24,569 nucleotides of DNA from contig JBJXFQ010000115.1 of assembly GCA_046155605.1 (NCBI GenBank), forward strand, positions 1 through 24,569, given 5' to 3'. Source of the stretch: JAEUIZ01 sp046155605. GTDB taxonomy: Bacteria; Planctomycetota; Phycisphaerae; Phycisphaerales; UBA1924. The notes beneath the pieces were generated by a model. It did not search any database. It was not told where the DNA came from and saw only the letters and a list, made by a program, of their open reading frames with translations. Every line of letters begins with the position of its first letter. Positions within the stretch are counted from its first letter, which is position 1. Position numbers and translations under genes: made by a program. Shown piece after piece: positions 1-7,341 of the stretch.

Positions 1-290
1 GCCGCAAGCCGTGGGACGCGGATCGGTATGTCGGCGAAGCACACCGCTCGGAGAGCGGTGCCACCCAAAGCCCGGCACCGACAATCGCGGCACCGCCTCT
101 GCATGCGCGGCATTCTTATAAAGCGACCAAGAACATCGGCAAGTTATTGCAAGAGGCCTCGGCATCCCACGCGCGATTCGCCGCGATTATCGAATCGGCC
201 GAGGAGGCGAGCCTCAAAGACCTCGCCACGGGCACGCAGGAGCGGGTGAAACTCGCGGACCTCGCGGCGCGGGTGGCTCGCCCTGCATAA
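1..290 (+). CDS. 3' end of an unrecognised gene (partial, runs off left edge)
   Basis: The frame whose codons start at position 3 stays open from the window edge to a TAA at 288-290 (about 95 residues). The C-terminal part, from SYKATKNIGKLLQ onward, reads like an amphipathic helical protein rich in Ala, Glu and Lys (IIESAEEASLKDL, ERVKLADLAARVARPA). I do not recognise a family. The middle of the frame runs through a hairpin repeat (43-65), read as HRSESGAT, followed by a Pro/Ala-rich linker, so that stretch may be an absorbed repeat rather than original coding sequence. The gene converges on bamA, with only 60 bp between the two stops. The reading frame is an inference from codon character; the true start is outside the window. 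Confidence 0.45.
   Translation, partial: RKPWDADRYVGEAHRSESGATQSPAPTIAAPPLHARHSYKATKNIGKLLQEASASHARFAAIIESAEEASLKDLATGTQERVKLADLAARVARPA
43..65 (+). repeat. hairpin repeat unit, GGA loop and GCCACC tail
   Basis: The arms ACCGCTC (43-49) and GAGCGGT (53-59) are perfectly complementary around the loop GGA, followed directly by GCCACC (60-65). It has the same design as the units at 302, 10034, 10074 and 10688, but with a different stem sequence. It lies inside the open frame of the partial gene. Confidence 0.7.
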
Positions 291-301
291 CGGCACCTTC
301 C

Positions 302-323
302 ACAGGCGGGACGCCCGTGCCAT
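302..323 (+). repeat. hairpin repeat unit between convergent genes
   Basis: Arm ACAGGCG (302-308), loop GGA, arm CGCCCGT (312-318) with one mismatched pair, then GCCAT. It is a decayed member of the GGA-loop/GCCACC family. It sits between the stops of the left-edge gene and bamA, so it could also serve as a bidirectional terminator, although there is no U-tract. Confidence 0.65.
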
Positions 324-350
324 ACAGAGCCACTCGACGATCGGACCGGC

Positions 351-3050
351 TCAGTTGTACGGGATATCCACCGAGAACGTGAAGAGCCGGTCGCGGTCGC
401 CCTCTTCCTTGACGAGCGGGAAGCCGAAATCGAACGCGAGGGGCGCGGGGCTGAGCGCGGGCACATAAATTCGGAACCCGAAGCCCACCGACACGCGATA
501 GTCCTTGAGCGAGGGGTCGTCGAGCACGGTGCCGCTGTCGACGAACGCGACGACGCTGAGGATGTCCTGGTAGACGGGCTGGTTGATCTCGGCCCCGAGG
601 AAGAAGGACCATGTGCCGAAGGCGGGGTCGTCGCTGACGCCGCCGGTGTCGTTGCGGATGCCGCGCGGCGCGATGGTGCGGCGGGCGAAACCGCGGAAGG
701 AGTTGCCGCCGAGGGAGTATCGCTCGTAGATCGGCACTTCGTCCTTGTCCTGCGGGATATACGCGATGCGATTCTCGATCGTGACGACGGTCTTATATCC
801 GAGGAAACTCTCGTAGACTGGGAAGAACGTCTTGTATTCAAACTTAAGTTTGCTGAAATCGAAGTCGCCGCCGACGAGCCCGACCTGCTCGGCACCGATT
901 TCGAGCCGGCTGCCATAGTTGGGCCGGAACCGCTCGGCGGGGGGGATGGTGGTGCGGCGGAGTTCGATGCCGAGGCCGGTGATGGTGCTTCGCTTGGCGA
1001 AGTCGAAGTAATCGGTCGGGGCGTCGGGCTCGATGTCGCTGAGTTTGACGGATTCGAGCCGGGCCGCGACCACGCCGTCCCAGATGGAACCGAAGCGGCG
1101 GCCGAGGCCGACGCGCGGGCCATAGCGCTGCTCGTCATACTCACGGAGGCTCTCGGTTCGATAGGTAAACGAGGCGCTGCCGGTGTAATCGGTGTCGAAA
1201 AGGTAAGGCTCGGAGATGGAGACGGTGTAGGTCTGCTGGCGGACGCCCGGCTGGAGGTCGAGGGTCGCGGTCTGCCCACCGCCACGAAAGGCCCGGCCCG
1301 AGAAGAGTTCGCCGAAGGAATCGGGGAAGTCCTGCAGATCGAAGTTGCGCTCGCGGAGCGTGATCTGGCCGACGAGGCTGGCGTCGGAGTTGACACTGGC
1401 TCCGAAACTGAAGGCACCGGTGTTGGTCTCGCGGACCTCGATGGCCACGTCGCGCACGCTGGGCATCGCCGGGTCTTCGCGCAGTACGGTGGCCCGCACG
1501 GTCTGCGGGGCGAAGAGCCGCGAGTTCTCGATGCGGCGGACGGACTCGTTGACAGCGGTCAGGTCGAGCGGGCGCTCGGGCTTGATGCGCATCTCGCGGA
1601 GCACGACGCTCGCACGCGTGAGTTCGTTGCCGGTGACGCTGACCGAGCCGACGACGGCGGGCGCGCCCTCGTCGATGAGAAGGATGAGATCGACCTCGGG
1701 CCTCGCCTCGTCGCGGACCTCGCGCGCCTCAACACCCGCGGGCACGACGCCCTGAATGCCCAGTTCGCGGATGTGGCCGAGTTTGCTGTAGGCCTCCTGC
1801 ACGAGGCGGACGGATCGGCGAATCTTGTCGTCGGAGTAGACGTCGCCGGGCTTGATCGTCATGATGCCCTTGACCTGCTCGGCGGACATGGGCGCGCGGC
1901 CGATCTCGCGCATTTGCTCCGGCGTGAGATAGGCCGGCCTCGGTGGGGCCGCAGCCCCTCCGGTCCCTCCCGCACCAGCCTTGGCGGCCGAGGCTTTGGC
2001 GAAAGCATCGATGGCATCGGGCGTGTTGTACCAGACGCGCACGCTCCGCAGCGTGTACCGCGGGCCTTCGTCGATGAGGAACGTAACGATGGCCTCTTTG
2101 CCGTTGGGCGAGGGCTGCACGCGCGAACTGACCCGCGCGTCGAGATAGCCGCGATCGCGATAGAACTGCGCGATCTCCGCCTCGTCGGTCTTTCGCGTGT
2201 CGTCGTCGAGCGGCCCGCGCTCGAGGATCGGGATCGCGACCGTCGTCTTCACCTGTCGCGCCAGTTCGCGATTCGTGAACGCCGTGTTGCCGTCGAACCG
2301 CACGCCCATGACCTTGACCCGCTCTCCCTCGATGATGCGATAGAGCACGATCGACGATTCCTCGAGTTCCTTGGCGTCGGCCTCGACCCGAACGCCGTAA
2401 TACCCCTTGGCCCGATACGCCCCCTCGATCGCTCGCGCGCCGCGGTCGATCTGCAGCCGATCGACCGGCGTGCCGGGGATCACACTCAGCGCCGCGAGCA
2501 GGTCCTGGTCCGTCAGTTGTCGGTTGCCCACGACCTGCACGTCCTGCACCAACGGTCGCTCCGAGACCGTCACCAGCACCGTGACCGAGCCGTCAGCGTT
2601 GAGTTGGGCCTCGGAGCGGATCGTCCGGAAGAGTCCCAGCCGCGTCAGTCGCGAAAGGTCTTCCTGCGCACGGTCGCGGCGAAACTCGCGGCCTTCGAGC
2701 GAGCGAATCTGGTTGCGGGCGAGTTGGGCCGTTGAACCTGGGACGGGTTCAAACTCGCCGGGCTTGCCATCGACGGGTCGGCGGATGACGACCTCGCGGA
2801 TGACCCGGCCTTCATACGGATCGGGCTCGTCGGGCGGCGGGGCGGCAGGGGGTGCGGATTGCGGCTGGGCCGGTGCGGGCGGCTGGGCCGGCGCTGGGCC
2901 GGCGATTGCCAGGCCTGCGAACGCCGACAGCAACGCCGCTCCAATGCTCCGCGGGAAGCGCGGCGGCAAACAGCGAGCAGGCTCGGCGTACGGTGTTGGC
3001 AGATCGGCGCTCACGGGGTTCGGACGATATCCGGTCGGCGACGCTTCCAC
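351..3050 (-). CDS. bamA: Outer membrane protein assembly factor BamA (Omp85 family)
   Basis: This is the central subunit of the BAM complex, which folds beta-barrel proteins into the outer membrane. The N-terminus has a signal peptide (hydrophobic AALLSAFAGLAIAG, likely cut after PAPA) and a Pro/Ala-rich linker to about residue 75. Five POTRA-like repeats follow: about 80-166, 167-244, 245-333, 334-463 and 464-542, with the usual VRDVAIEV- or VTFLIDEGP-type edges. The beta-barrel runs from about 545 to 899 and holds the loop-6 RGF motif in GNSFRGFARR. The fourth POTRA is swollen by a Gly/Ala/Pro-rich stretch (about 350-390). The last residue is Asn rather than the usual aromatic. The longest frame starts at a GTG at 3050. 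A second in-frame GTG at 3014 is attractive because TTGTGG, a 17-bp spacer and TATCGT lie just upstream of it. It stands alone on its strand, diverging from the small membrane protein at 3178. Confidence 0.93.
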   Translation of the reverse strand: MEASPTGYRPNPVSADLPTPYAEPARCLPPRFPRSIGAALLSAFAGLAIAGPAPAQPPAPAQPQSAPPAAPPPDEPDPYEGRVIREVVIRRPVDGKPGEFEPVPGSTAQLARNQIRSLEGREFRRDRAQEDLSRLTRLGLFRTIRSEAQLNADGSVTVLVTVSERPLVQDVQVVGNRQLTDQDLLAALSVIPGTPVDRLQIDRGARAIEGAYRAKGYYGVRVEADAKELEESSIVLYRIIEGERVKVMGVRFDGNTAFTNRELARQVKTTVAIPILERGPLDDDTRKTDEAEIAQFYRDRGYLDARVSSRVQPSPNGKEAIVTFLIDEGPRYTLRSVRVWYNTPDAIDAFAKASAAKAGAGGTGGAAAPPRPAYLTPEQMREIGRAPMSAEQVKGIMTIKPGDVYSDDKIRRSVRLVQEAYSKLGHIRELGIQGVVPAGVEAREVRDEARPEVDLILLIDEGAPAVVGSVSVTGNELTRASVVLREMRIKPERPLDLTAVNESVRRIENSRLFAPQTVRATVLREDPAMPSVRDVAIEVRETNTGAFSFGASVNSDASLVGQITLRERNFDLQDFPDSFGELFSGRAFRGGGQTATLDLQPGVRQQTYTVSISEPYLFDTDYTGSASFTYRTESLREYDEQRYGPRVGLGRRFGSIWDGVVAARLESVKLSDIEPDAPTDYFDFAKRSTITGLGIELRRTTIPPAERFRPNYGSRLEIGAEQVGLVGGDFDFSKLKFEYKTFFPVYESFLGYKTVVTIENRIAYIPQDKDEVPIYERYSLGGNSFRGFARRTIAPRGIRNDTGGVSDDPAFGTWSFFLGAEINQPVYQDILSVVAFVDSGTVLDDPSLKDYRVSVGFGFRIYVPALSPAPLAFDFGFPLVKEEGDRDRLFTFSVDIPYN

Positions 3051-3177
3051 AATGCGGCCACCCGCGCGCCGGCTTGCCGCACTTGCATCTCCTCGCCGCG
3101 CCCGCTAGGGTAGCAACCCTTACGGGGACTTCGCCCCCCCGCTGGCGAGAGTGCGACGCGGGCGACACGAGGACAGC

Positions 3178-3375
3178 ATGAAGGCTTCCGACGCACGACG
3201 CTTCGCCATTGGCTCGATCGCCCTGGCCACGCTTGCCGGCGGGCTCATCCTCGTCTGGCGTTCGGTCGATCACGTCACGCAACTCTCGACGGCCCAGATT
3301 CTGGCGACCTTCGCTCTTCTGCTGCTCCCGCCGCTCACCTGCGTGGCGTGGCTCCTCGACCGCCGCGCGGTCTAA
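3178..3375 (+). CDS. Small two-helix membrane protein, unknown function
   Basis: A 65-residue protein starting at the ATG at 3178, preceded by a purine-rich GAGGA about 6 nt upstream. A longer in-frame start at 3151 exists but has no better site. It has two clear hydrophobic segments (GSIALATLAGGLILVW, then TFALLLLPPLTCVAWLL), each followed by charged residues, so it is probably an inner-membrane hairpin. I recognise no family. It is transcribed divergently from bamA with about 130 bp between, and ends before a gene-poor stretch. The size and clean membrane pattern support a real gene, but there is no further evidence. Confidence 0.5.
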   Translation: MKASDARRFAIGSIALATLAGGLILVWRSVDHVTQLSTAQILATFALLLLPPLTCVAWLLDRRAV

Positions 3376-3410
3376 AGCAATCACCTTTCAAGCGTAGCGA
3401 TTCTTTGCGC

Positions 3411-3435
3411 CCTCCCCCGTCGCCTACGGGGGAGG
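3411..3435. repeat. Perfect 10-bp stem intergenic hairpin (CCTCCCCCGT type)
   Basis: CCTCCCCCGT (3411-3420) and ACGGGGGAGG (3426-3435) are perfect inverted repeats around CGCCT. The following sequence to about 3470 (a GCGAGCATCGCGAGC stretch, then GGAGGGGGAGG) looks like part of the same element. The 3376-3626 interval holds no gene I can support. The element may act as a terminator for the small membrane protein gene or be a dispersed repeat. Confidence 0.55.
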
Positions 3436-3626
3436 TGTAGCGAGCATCGCGAGCGACGGAGGGGGAGGCCGCACGACTCGGAAGCAGTTTCAACATAGGT
3501 ATCGCGGCGAGTGCCGGTGGGGGGTGCTCCCGCATCGCACGCCATGCCCGCATTGAAATCACTCTGAGCCGGAGCGACGCCTGCGGCAGTGGCAAGCAGG
3601 ACTGATGAGAAATCTGCTGCTTTGGC

Positions 3627-4436
3627 TCAGGCGCGTCGCCGACGCGGCAGGGCGAGCGCGGCGAGGACGAGCGGGAGCGCGGCGGGCGCGGGGACGATGA
3701 CAATGGGGCCGGTATCGGCTTGGGTTGTGCGGCCGTCAAGCACCCATGAGCCCATGGTTGTCGGCGAGCCGCCGGGTGGTTCGATGTAGAGGCCGATCCG
3801 CTGGGCGGGCTGATTGAGGCCTTCGGGGGTGATCGTGCGAAAGCTGACCACTCGGGGCGAGTAGCTTGTGGGGGTCCAAGTAAATGCGACGAACGCATCG
3901 ATAGGGTTGTTGGCGTTGACGCCGGGCGTGTTCAGAAAGATGGCTGGGCTGAATGCGCCGAATGTCAGTAGCCCTCCGGGCGCGGGATTCAACGCGAGTG
4001 CATTGAAACCCGCTGCGGCAACCGCGTTGTTGAAGAGGCCATTGGTGTTGCCGGTCCCGACAAGTCCCAACGTCGAAGACGCCCATCCAACCACAAGGCC
4101 GGTTCCGGGGCCGGGAATGGGGGGCGAGTAAGTCGCCGTAGCACCAACAAGCGGTGTGAACGAAACAGCCAACGTAAGACGTACCGCCTCGGACGGGTCG
4201 ATGAACCCCGGCGTGGCGTTCGATGCTGCTCCCGTAATCCGATCAACTTCATGGATCGACAGCGAGTATGCAGCCGTGGCATCAAAGACGGCGGTTTGAG
4301 CATAGGAAACCGTAGGGGCGATAAGCGCGGCGGCAATTCCATGCCAGCCGAATGCCTGGAGTCTGGCTCGGCGGACATTGTCACGGGTGTTACGGGATGT
4401 TGTGACTGGCAAAGGCAGAAAGTATAATATCATCAT
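3627..4436 (-). CDS. PEP-CTERM-like secreted protein, copy B of a tandem pair
   Basis: A secreted protein of about 269 residues and unknown function. It has an N-terminal signal peptide (hydrophobic GIAAALIAPTVSYA, cut before QTAVFD), then a beta-rich domain with conserved blocks shared with its neighbour (PGFIDPSEAVRLT, SFTPLVGA, GLNQPAQRIGLYIEP, SWVLDGRTT). The C-terminus is a sorting tail: VPAP, a short hydrophobic segment and RRRR, ending three bases later at TGA. This tail type is cut by an exosortase-like enzyme and anchors or exports the protein. The start is uncertain: ATGs at 4436 and 4433 lie inside the duplicated peptidase tail, and the ATG at 4469 is too far upstream. It is one half of an 862-bp tandem duplication. 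Confidence 0.8.
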   Translation of the reverse strand: MMILYFLPLPVTTSRNTRDNVRRARLQAFGWHGIAAALIAPTVSYAQTAVFDATAAYSLSIHEVDRITGAASNATPGFIDPSEAVRLTLAVSFTPLVGATATYSPPIPGPGTGLVVGWASSTLGLVGTGNTNGLFNNAVAAAGFNALALNPAPGGLLTFGAFSPAIFLNTPGVNANNPIDAFVAFTWTPTSYSPRVVSFRTITPEGLNQPAQRIGLYIEPPGGSPTTMGSWVLDGRTTQADTGPIVIVPAPAALPLVLAALALPRRRRA

Positions 4437-4484
4437 TGGGGGTTCCGTTTCCGAGATTGGCATCGTCATCGTCGGCCGTCAGCG
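3631..4484. repeat. Tandem duplication, copy B (period 862 bp)
   Basis: This interval aligns to 4493-5346 at a constant offset of 862 bp, checked at both ends and in the middle (GATCAACTTC at 4241 and 5103), so there is no net indel. It contains PEP-CTERM-like gene B and, at its upstream end (about 4391-4484), a copy of the peptidase 3' tail. Similarity is lost abruptly left of 3631. Confidence 0.9.
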
Positions 4485-5298
4485 ACTTCGTCGCTCGTCG
4501 CCGACGCGGCAGGGCGAGCGCGGCGAGGACGAGCGGGAGCGCGGCGGGCGCGGGGACGATGACGATGGGGCCGGTGTCAGCGTGGGTCGTGCGGCCGTCA
4601 AGCACCCATGAGCTCATGGTTGTCGGCGAGCCGCCGGGTGGTTCGATGTAGAGGCCGATCCGCTGGGCGGGCTGATTGAGGCCGACTGGAGTGGCCGTAC
4701 GGAAGCTGATGCTTCTCGGTGTGTCGTTCGTGGGCGTCCATGTCAGTTCGACGAGCGGGTCGACGGGGTTTGTGGCGTTGATGCCCGGAGTGTTGAATGC
4801 GATTGCGGGGCTCCAGGCGCCAAAGGTCGACAAACCTCCAGGCTCAGGAAATGGAGTCAGCGCGACAAAGCCAGGTGCAACGACAACACTGCCGAAAATG
4901 CCATCCGTGCCCCCAATACCGATGAGTCGTAACGTTGATGACGCCCAGCCGACAACCGTACCGGTGCCAGGTCCGGGAATTGGCGGAGTGTATGTCGCGA
5001 CCGCCCCCACGAGCGGCGTGAAGGAAACTGCAAACGTAAGCCGCACGGCTTCGGAGGGGTCGATGAACCCCGGCGTGGCGCTCGAGGGCGCGCCTGTAAT
5101 CCGATCAACTTCGCGCACCGACACCGAGTATATTGCCGTAGCATCGAACACGGCGGTTTGGGCGTGCGAAAGCGTTGGAGCGAAAATCGCGAGCGCGACT
5201 GCAAGCGGCCGCGTTGCAAGCAATCCATCTTGAGCTGTGCCATCGCGCACACTACGGGATGTTATGGCTGGCAAAGGCCGAGAGAATAATGTCATCAT
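4390..5298 (-). CDS. PEP-CTERM-like secreted protein, copy A, fused to a duplicated peptidase tail
   Basis: Paralogue of the gene at 3627, with the same order: signal peptide (AVALAIFAPTLSHA, cut before QTAVFD), beta-rich domain, VPAP-hydrophobic-RRRR tail. After RRRRA the frame does not stop. It reads on into TKSLTADDDDANLGNGTPN and ends SHNIP at 4390, an in-frame copy of the last 30 residues of the neighbouring peptidase. The sorting signal is therefore no longer C-terminal, and processing may fail. The likely start is one of two ATGs at 5298/5295, overlapping the peptidase's 3' end out of frame. A GTG at 5250, one base after the peptidase stop, is an alternative that gives a tidier 30-residue signal peptide and suggests coupling. 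It is presumably co-transcribed with the peptidase. Confidence 0.78.
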   Translation of the reverse strand: MMTLFSRPLPAITSRSVRDGTAQDGLLATRPLAVALAIFAPTLSHAQTAVFDATAIYSVSVREVDRITGAPSSATPGFIDPSEAVRLTFAVSFTPLVGAVATYTPPIPGPGTGTVVGWASSTLRLIGIGGTDGIFGSVVVAPGFVALTPFPEPGGLSTFGAWSPAIAFNTPGINATNPVDPLVELTWTPTNDTPRSISFRTATPVGLNQPAQRIGLYIEPPGGSPTTMSSWVLDGRTTHADTGPIVIVPAPAALPLVLAALALPRRRRATKSLTADDDDANLGNGTPNDDIILSAFASHNIP

Positions 5299-5346
5299 TT
5301 GGAGTTCCGTTTCCGAGATTGGCATCGTCATCGTCGGCCGTCAGCA
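4493..5346. repeat. Tandem duplication, copy A (period 862 bp)
   Basis: Partner of 3631-4484. It contains PEP-CTERM-like gene A and the genuine last 30 codons of the peptidase. At the right end the match stops within a few bases of AGC at 5343-5345. The flanks there (GACTTCGTC at the inner junction against ACTTCATC) keep a short imperfect similarity with a one-base shift, which may be the microhomology where the copies joined. Confidence 0.9.
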
Positions 5347-7217
5347 CTTCATCGAGCGTCTCCTCGTCCGCCGAGTTGCAGCCGTCAAGGGGCGCGCCGG
5401 CGGTCAACAGGATCCAATTCATAAACAGTGATCTCGCGATCTCAAGTCCGTTGGTTGCGCCATGCTGAGCCACCATGCCATCGGTAATCCTCAGCCAGAC
5501 ACCCGCCAGCAGTTGGCCTGCCAAATGTCCACCGTCACACGGACAAGGGGAGGAGGTTGGGGACGATGGGTATTGGCAGTTGATGCTGCTGTCCGTGGGG
5601 TCGTTCCAGAGATGAATGTCAACAGGGCCTGTATTGGTGAGGAACGAACGCCCCTGAACGCGATCATTGTTCACCAAATTGGAAAACGCCATCGCCAAGC
5701 CTTCACCGAACTCGTACGCATAATCTGTGCCAAGAGAGTCCGCCAGATAGTGCCCAAACTCATGAGGAAACAAGCTGCTGTAGCACATATTCCACCAGCC
5801 TACGCTGCCATTATTGTATCCCTTTGCAAAACGCAATGATGGTGAAATGAATGATGGTGTCGAGCTTGATGGAACATATTGGCCCATCCCGAGTCCGATG
5901 TCTGCATTAACATAAATCTTTAGCGCGTTAGGAAACAGATTAATGTCGATCGCGAGTCGCGAGATCACATACTCAAAGCACCGATTGGCCTGCACAGCCG
6001 CGTTGGCCTCGGCCGTCTCATATTCGTTCTGATTGCCAAAGTTGAAGTTCAGCGTACCAGGGCTTGTCGTGGCTGTCGATGCCCCAATCGCTATTGGAGT
6101 TGTTGGCGGCACAAAGTCGCCTTGACAGTTGACCACGAACCACTGCGTACCGCCCCATGTGCCTGTCGGCCCCAAACGGGTCTCGATATCAACATTGTTA
6201 GAAGTCGGGAGCGTCAGCGAGAAATTGCCGCTGCCGTCGGTGTAACCCTCGTCATCGTCGGAACTGTTGTTGTCCTCGCCAGTAACTCGCAAATTGGCAA
6301 TTGCAGTCAGAGTTGGTGTATTCGTAGAACGATGCGGCAGCAAGTTCGTCGGCGTAGCGTAAGCGCGGACTAATCCCGTTACATCGCTGCTTGCGATCTC
6401 GGTACAGCTCGAGTGCGAATTGCCACTCGTCGCATGAGCATGCGCGAACTCATCGCGAACCTTAATAAGTTGCCCGGTGCAGGCGTTGATGAAGAAGGAG
6501 CGCGGCAGATGGTCATGCCCCCCCACACCGCCCTCGCCGAAGGCCACCGGCACGCGCCAGGTCCAGGCGTCGGGGCGGAAGGTATCGCGCTCGCGTTCGG
6601 CAGGCAAAATGACGAACACGGGCTCGCCCGTCACTTCCAGGTTTGCATAGCCCTGTTGCGCCAGGGCGAGCGTGGCCGCGCCGGCGGCGGTGACGGCGAT
6701 GGGGTCTGGCGCCGGCCGTGCCGCGAGGCGGGCGGCGACGAGCGCGACGCGACACGGCTGCTCGCCGCGCGCTTTCAGCACCGCGACGCGGAGCAGCGAG
6801 CCATCGACAGGCGTTTCATTGATCGACTGCGTGAAACTAACAACGGTCAGATGACCCTCTCGTGCGCCCGCGGCCCAGCGACGCGAGCGTGTGAACTCTC
6901 CGACGCCCAGCGCCTCGCCGTGCGCGGCAAAAAACGCCGACGCTGCCTCGTCGGGCGTCTCGCCGGGCGTCATGGGGACGCCGTAGATCAGCCGCGTGCG
7001 AGCGTCATGGACGCTGGCGCGCGCGCCGGGATACATCGACTGCAACCGCATGATGGCCTCAGTGGGGTCCACGGGCTGAGCGGCGGCGGGGGCGACGGCA
7101 AACAGTGACACCAGCGCACCGGCCAGCACGACCGCCGTGATCGCCGCCTTGAACCTACCTACCCCCCCCCCTAACGCCGTATTGCCGCAGGCCGTGCTGG
7201 AAGTTGAAAGTGGACAT
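5252..7217 (-). CDS. Secreted zinc metallopeptidase (gluzincin/M36-like) with out-of-frame start
   Basis: An exported protease. The hydrophobic signal ITAVVLAGALVSLFAVAP ends at AAAQ. An FTP-like propeptide region follows (GETPDEAASAFFAAHGEALGVG), then a catalytic domain with the zinc motif HEFGHYLAD (about residues 485-493 of 654) and a downstream Glu in GEGLA as probable third ligand. It ends with a DDDDANLGNGTPN block typical of these peptidases' C-terminal helix. The start is fixed by evidence: promoter TTGACA-17-TATGTT at 7290-7262, then AGGAGG five bases before the ATG at 7217. A run of ten Gs (7171-7162 on this strand) shifts that ATG out of frame, giving TAG after 20 codons; nine Gs would restore MSTFNFQHGLRQYG joined to the signal peptide. 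This is either a phase-variable switch or a sequencing error. The catalytic half is visibly lower in GC than the N-terminal half. Confidence 0.85.
7162..7171 (-). repeat. Homopolymer G10 tract in the peptidase 5' coding region
   Basis: Ten consecutive C on the + strand, G on the coding strand, about 46 bases after the Shine-Dalgarno-supported ATG. Reading through ten Gs gives a TAG two codons later; nine or twelve keep the full peptidase in frame. Such tracts mutate by slippage and are also common sites of sequencing length errors. Confidence 0.9.
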
Positions 7218-7222
7218 GCGGG

Positions 7223-7228
7223 CCTCCT
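7223..7228 (-). promoter_or_regulatory. Perfect Shine-Dalgarno sequence deciding the peptidase start
   Basis: AGGAGG with a five-base spacer (CCCGC) to the ATG at 7217. It fixes that ATG as the start even though the G10 tract puts it out of frame with the rest of the protein. Confidence 0.85.
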
Positions 7229-7261
7229 GTGCCGAACGGAACCCAAGGGCGACAACGCATC

Positions 7262-7290
7262 AACATACAGGAGGATCGCAAACGTGTCAA
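7262..7290 (-). promoter_or_regulatory. Sigma-70-type promoter of the metallopeptidase gene
   Basis: TTGACA (7290-7285), a spacer of exactly 17 bases, then TATGTT (7267-7262). The predicted transcript starts near 7255, leaving a leader of about 38 bases that contains AGGAGG at 7228-7223. It is the closest match to consensus seen in the window. Confidence 0.75.
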
Positions 7291-7306
7291 GAGAAATTAT
7301 GGCTGG

Positions 7307-7336
7307 TTGAGCACGCGCGTTGGAGCAAGGTACCAT
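7307..7336 (+). promoter_or_regulatory. Promoter of the flavoprotein gene, probably leaderless
   Basis: TTGAGC (7307-7312), 18-base spacer, TACCAT (7331-7336). Only five bases separate the -10 from the GTG at 7342, so transcription would begin at or next to the start codon. It diverges from the peptidase promoter within the same intergenic region. Confidence 0.55.
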
Positions 7337-7341
7337 CGCGC

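Noticed and set aside
1773..2735. Long + strand open frame antisense to bamA
   Set aside because: It is a mirror of the bamA codons in high-GC DNA, with a repetitive Asp/Arg/His/Leu pattern and no recognisable domain. bamA explains the region fully.
3107..3125. Inverted repeat AGGGT / ACCCT as a terminator
   Set aside because: The stem is only five pairs with no T-run, and it lies upstream of both flanking divergent genes, where a terminator is not expected.
3635..3690. Arg-rich end of the PEP-CTERM-like proteins as a nucleic-acid-binding tail
   Set aside because: The VPAP motif, short hydrophobic helix and terminal Arg cluster fit a sorting signal better, and the N-termini have signal peptides.
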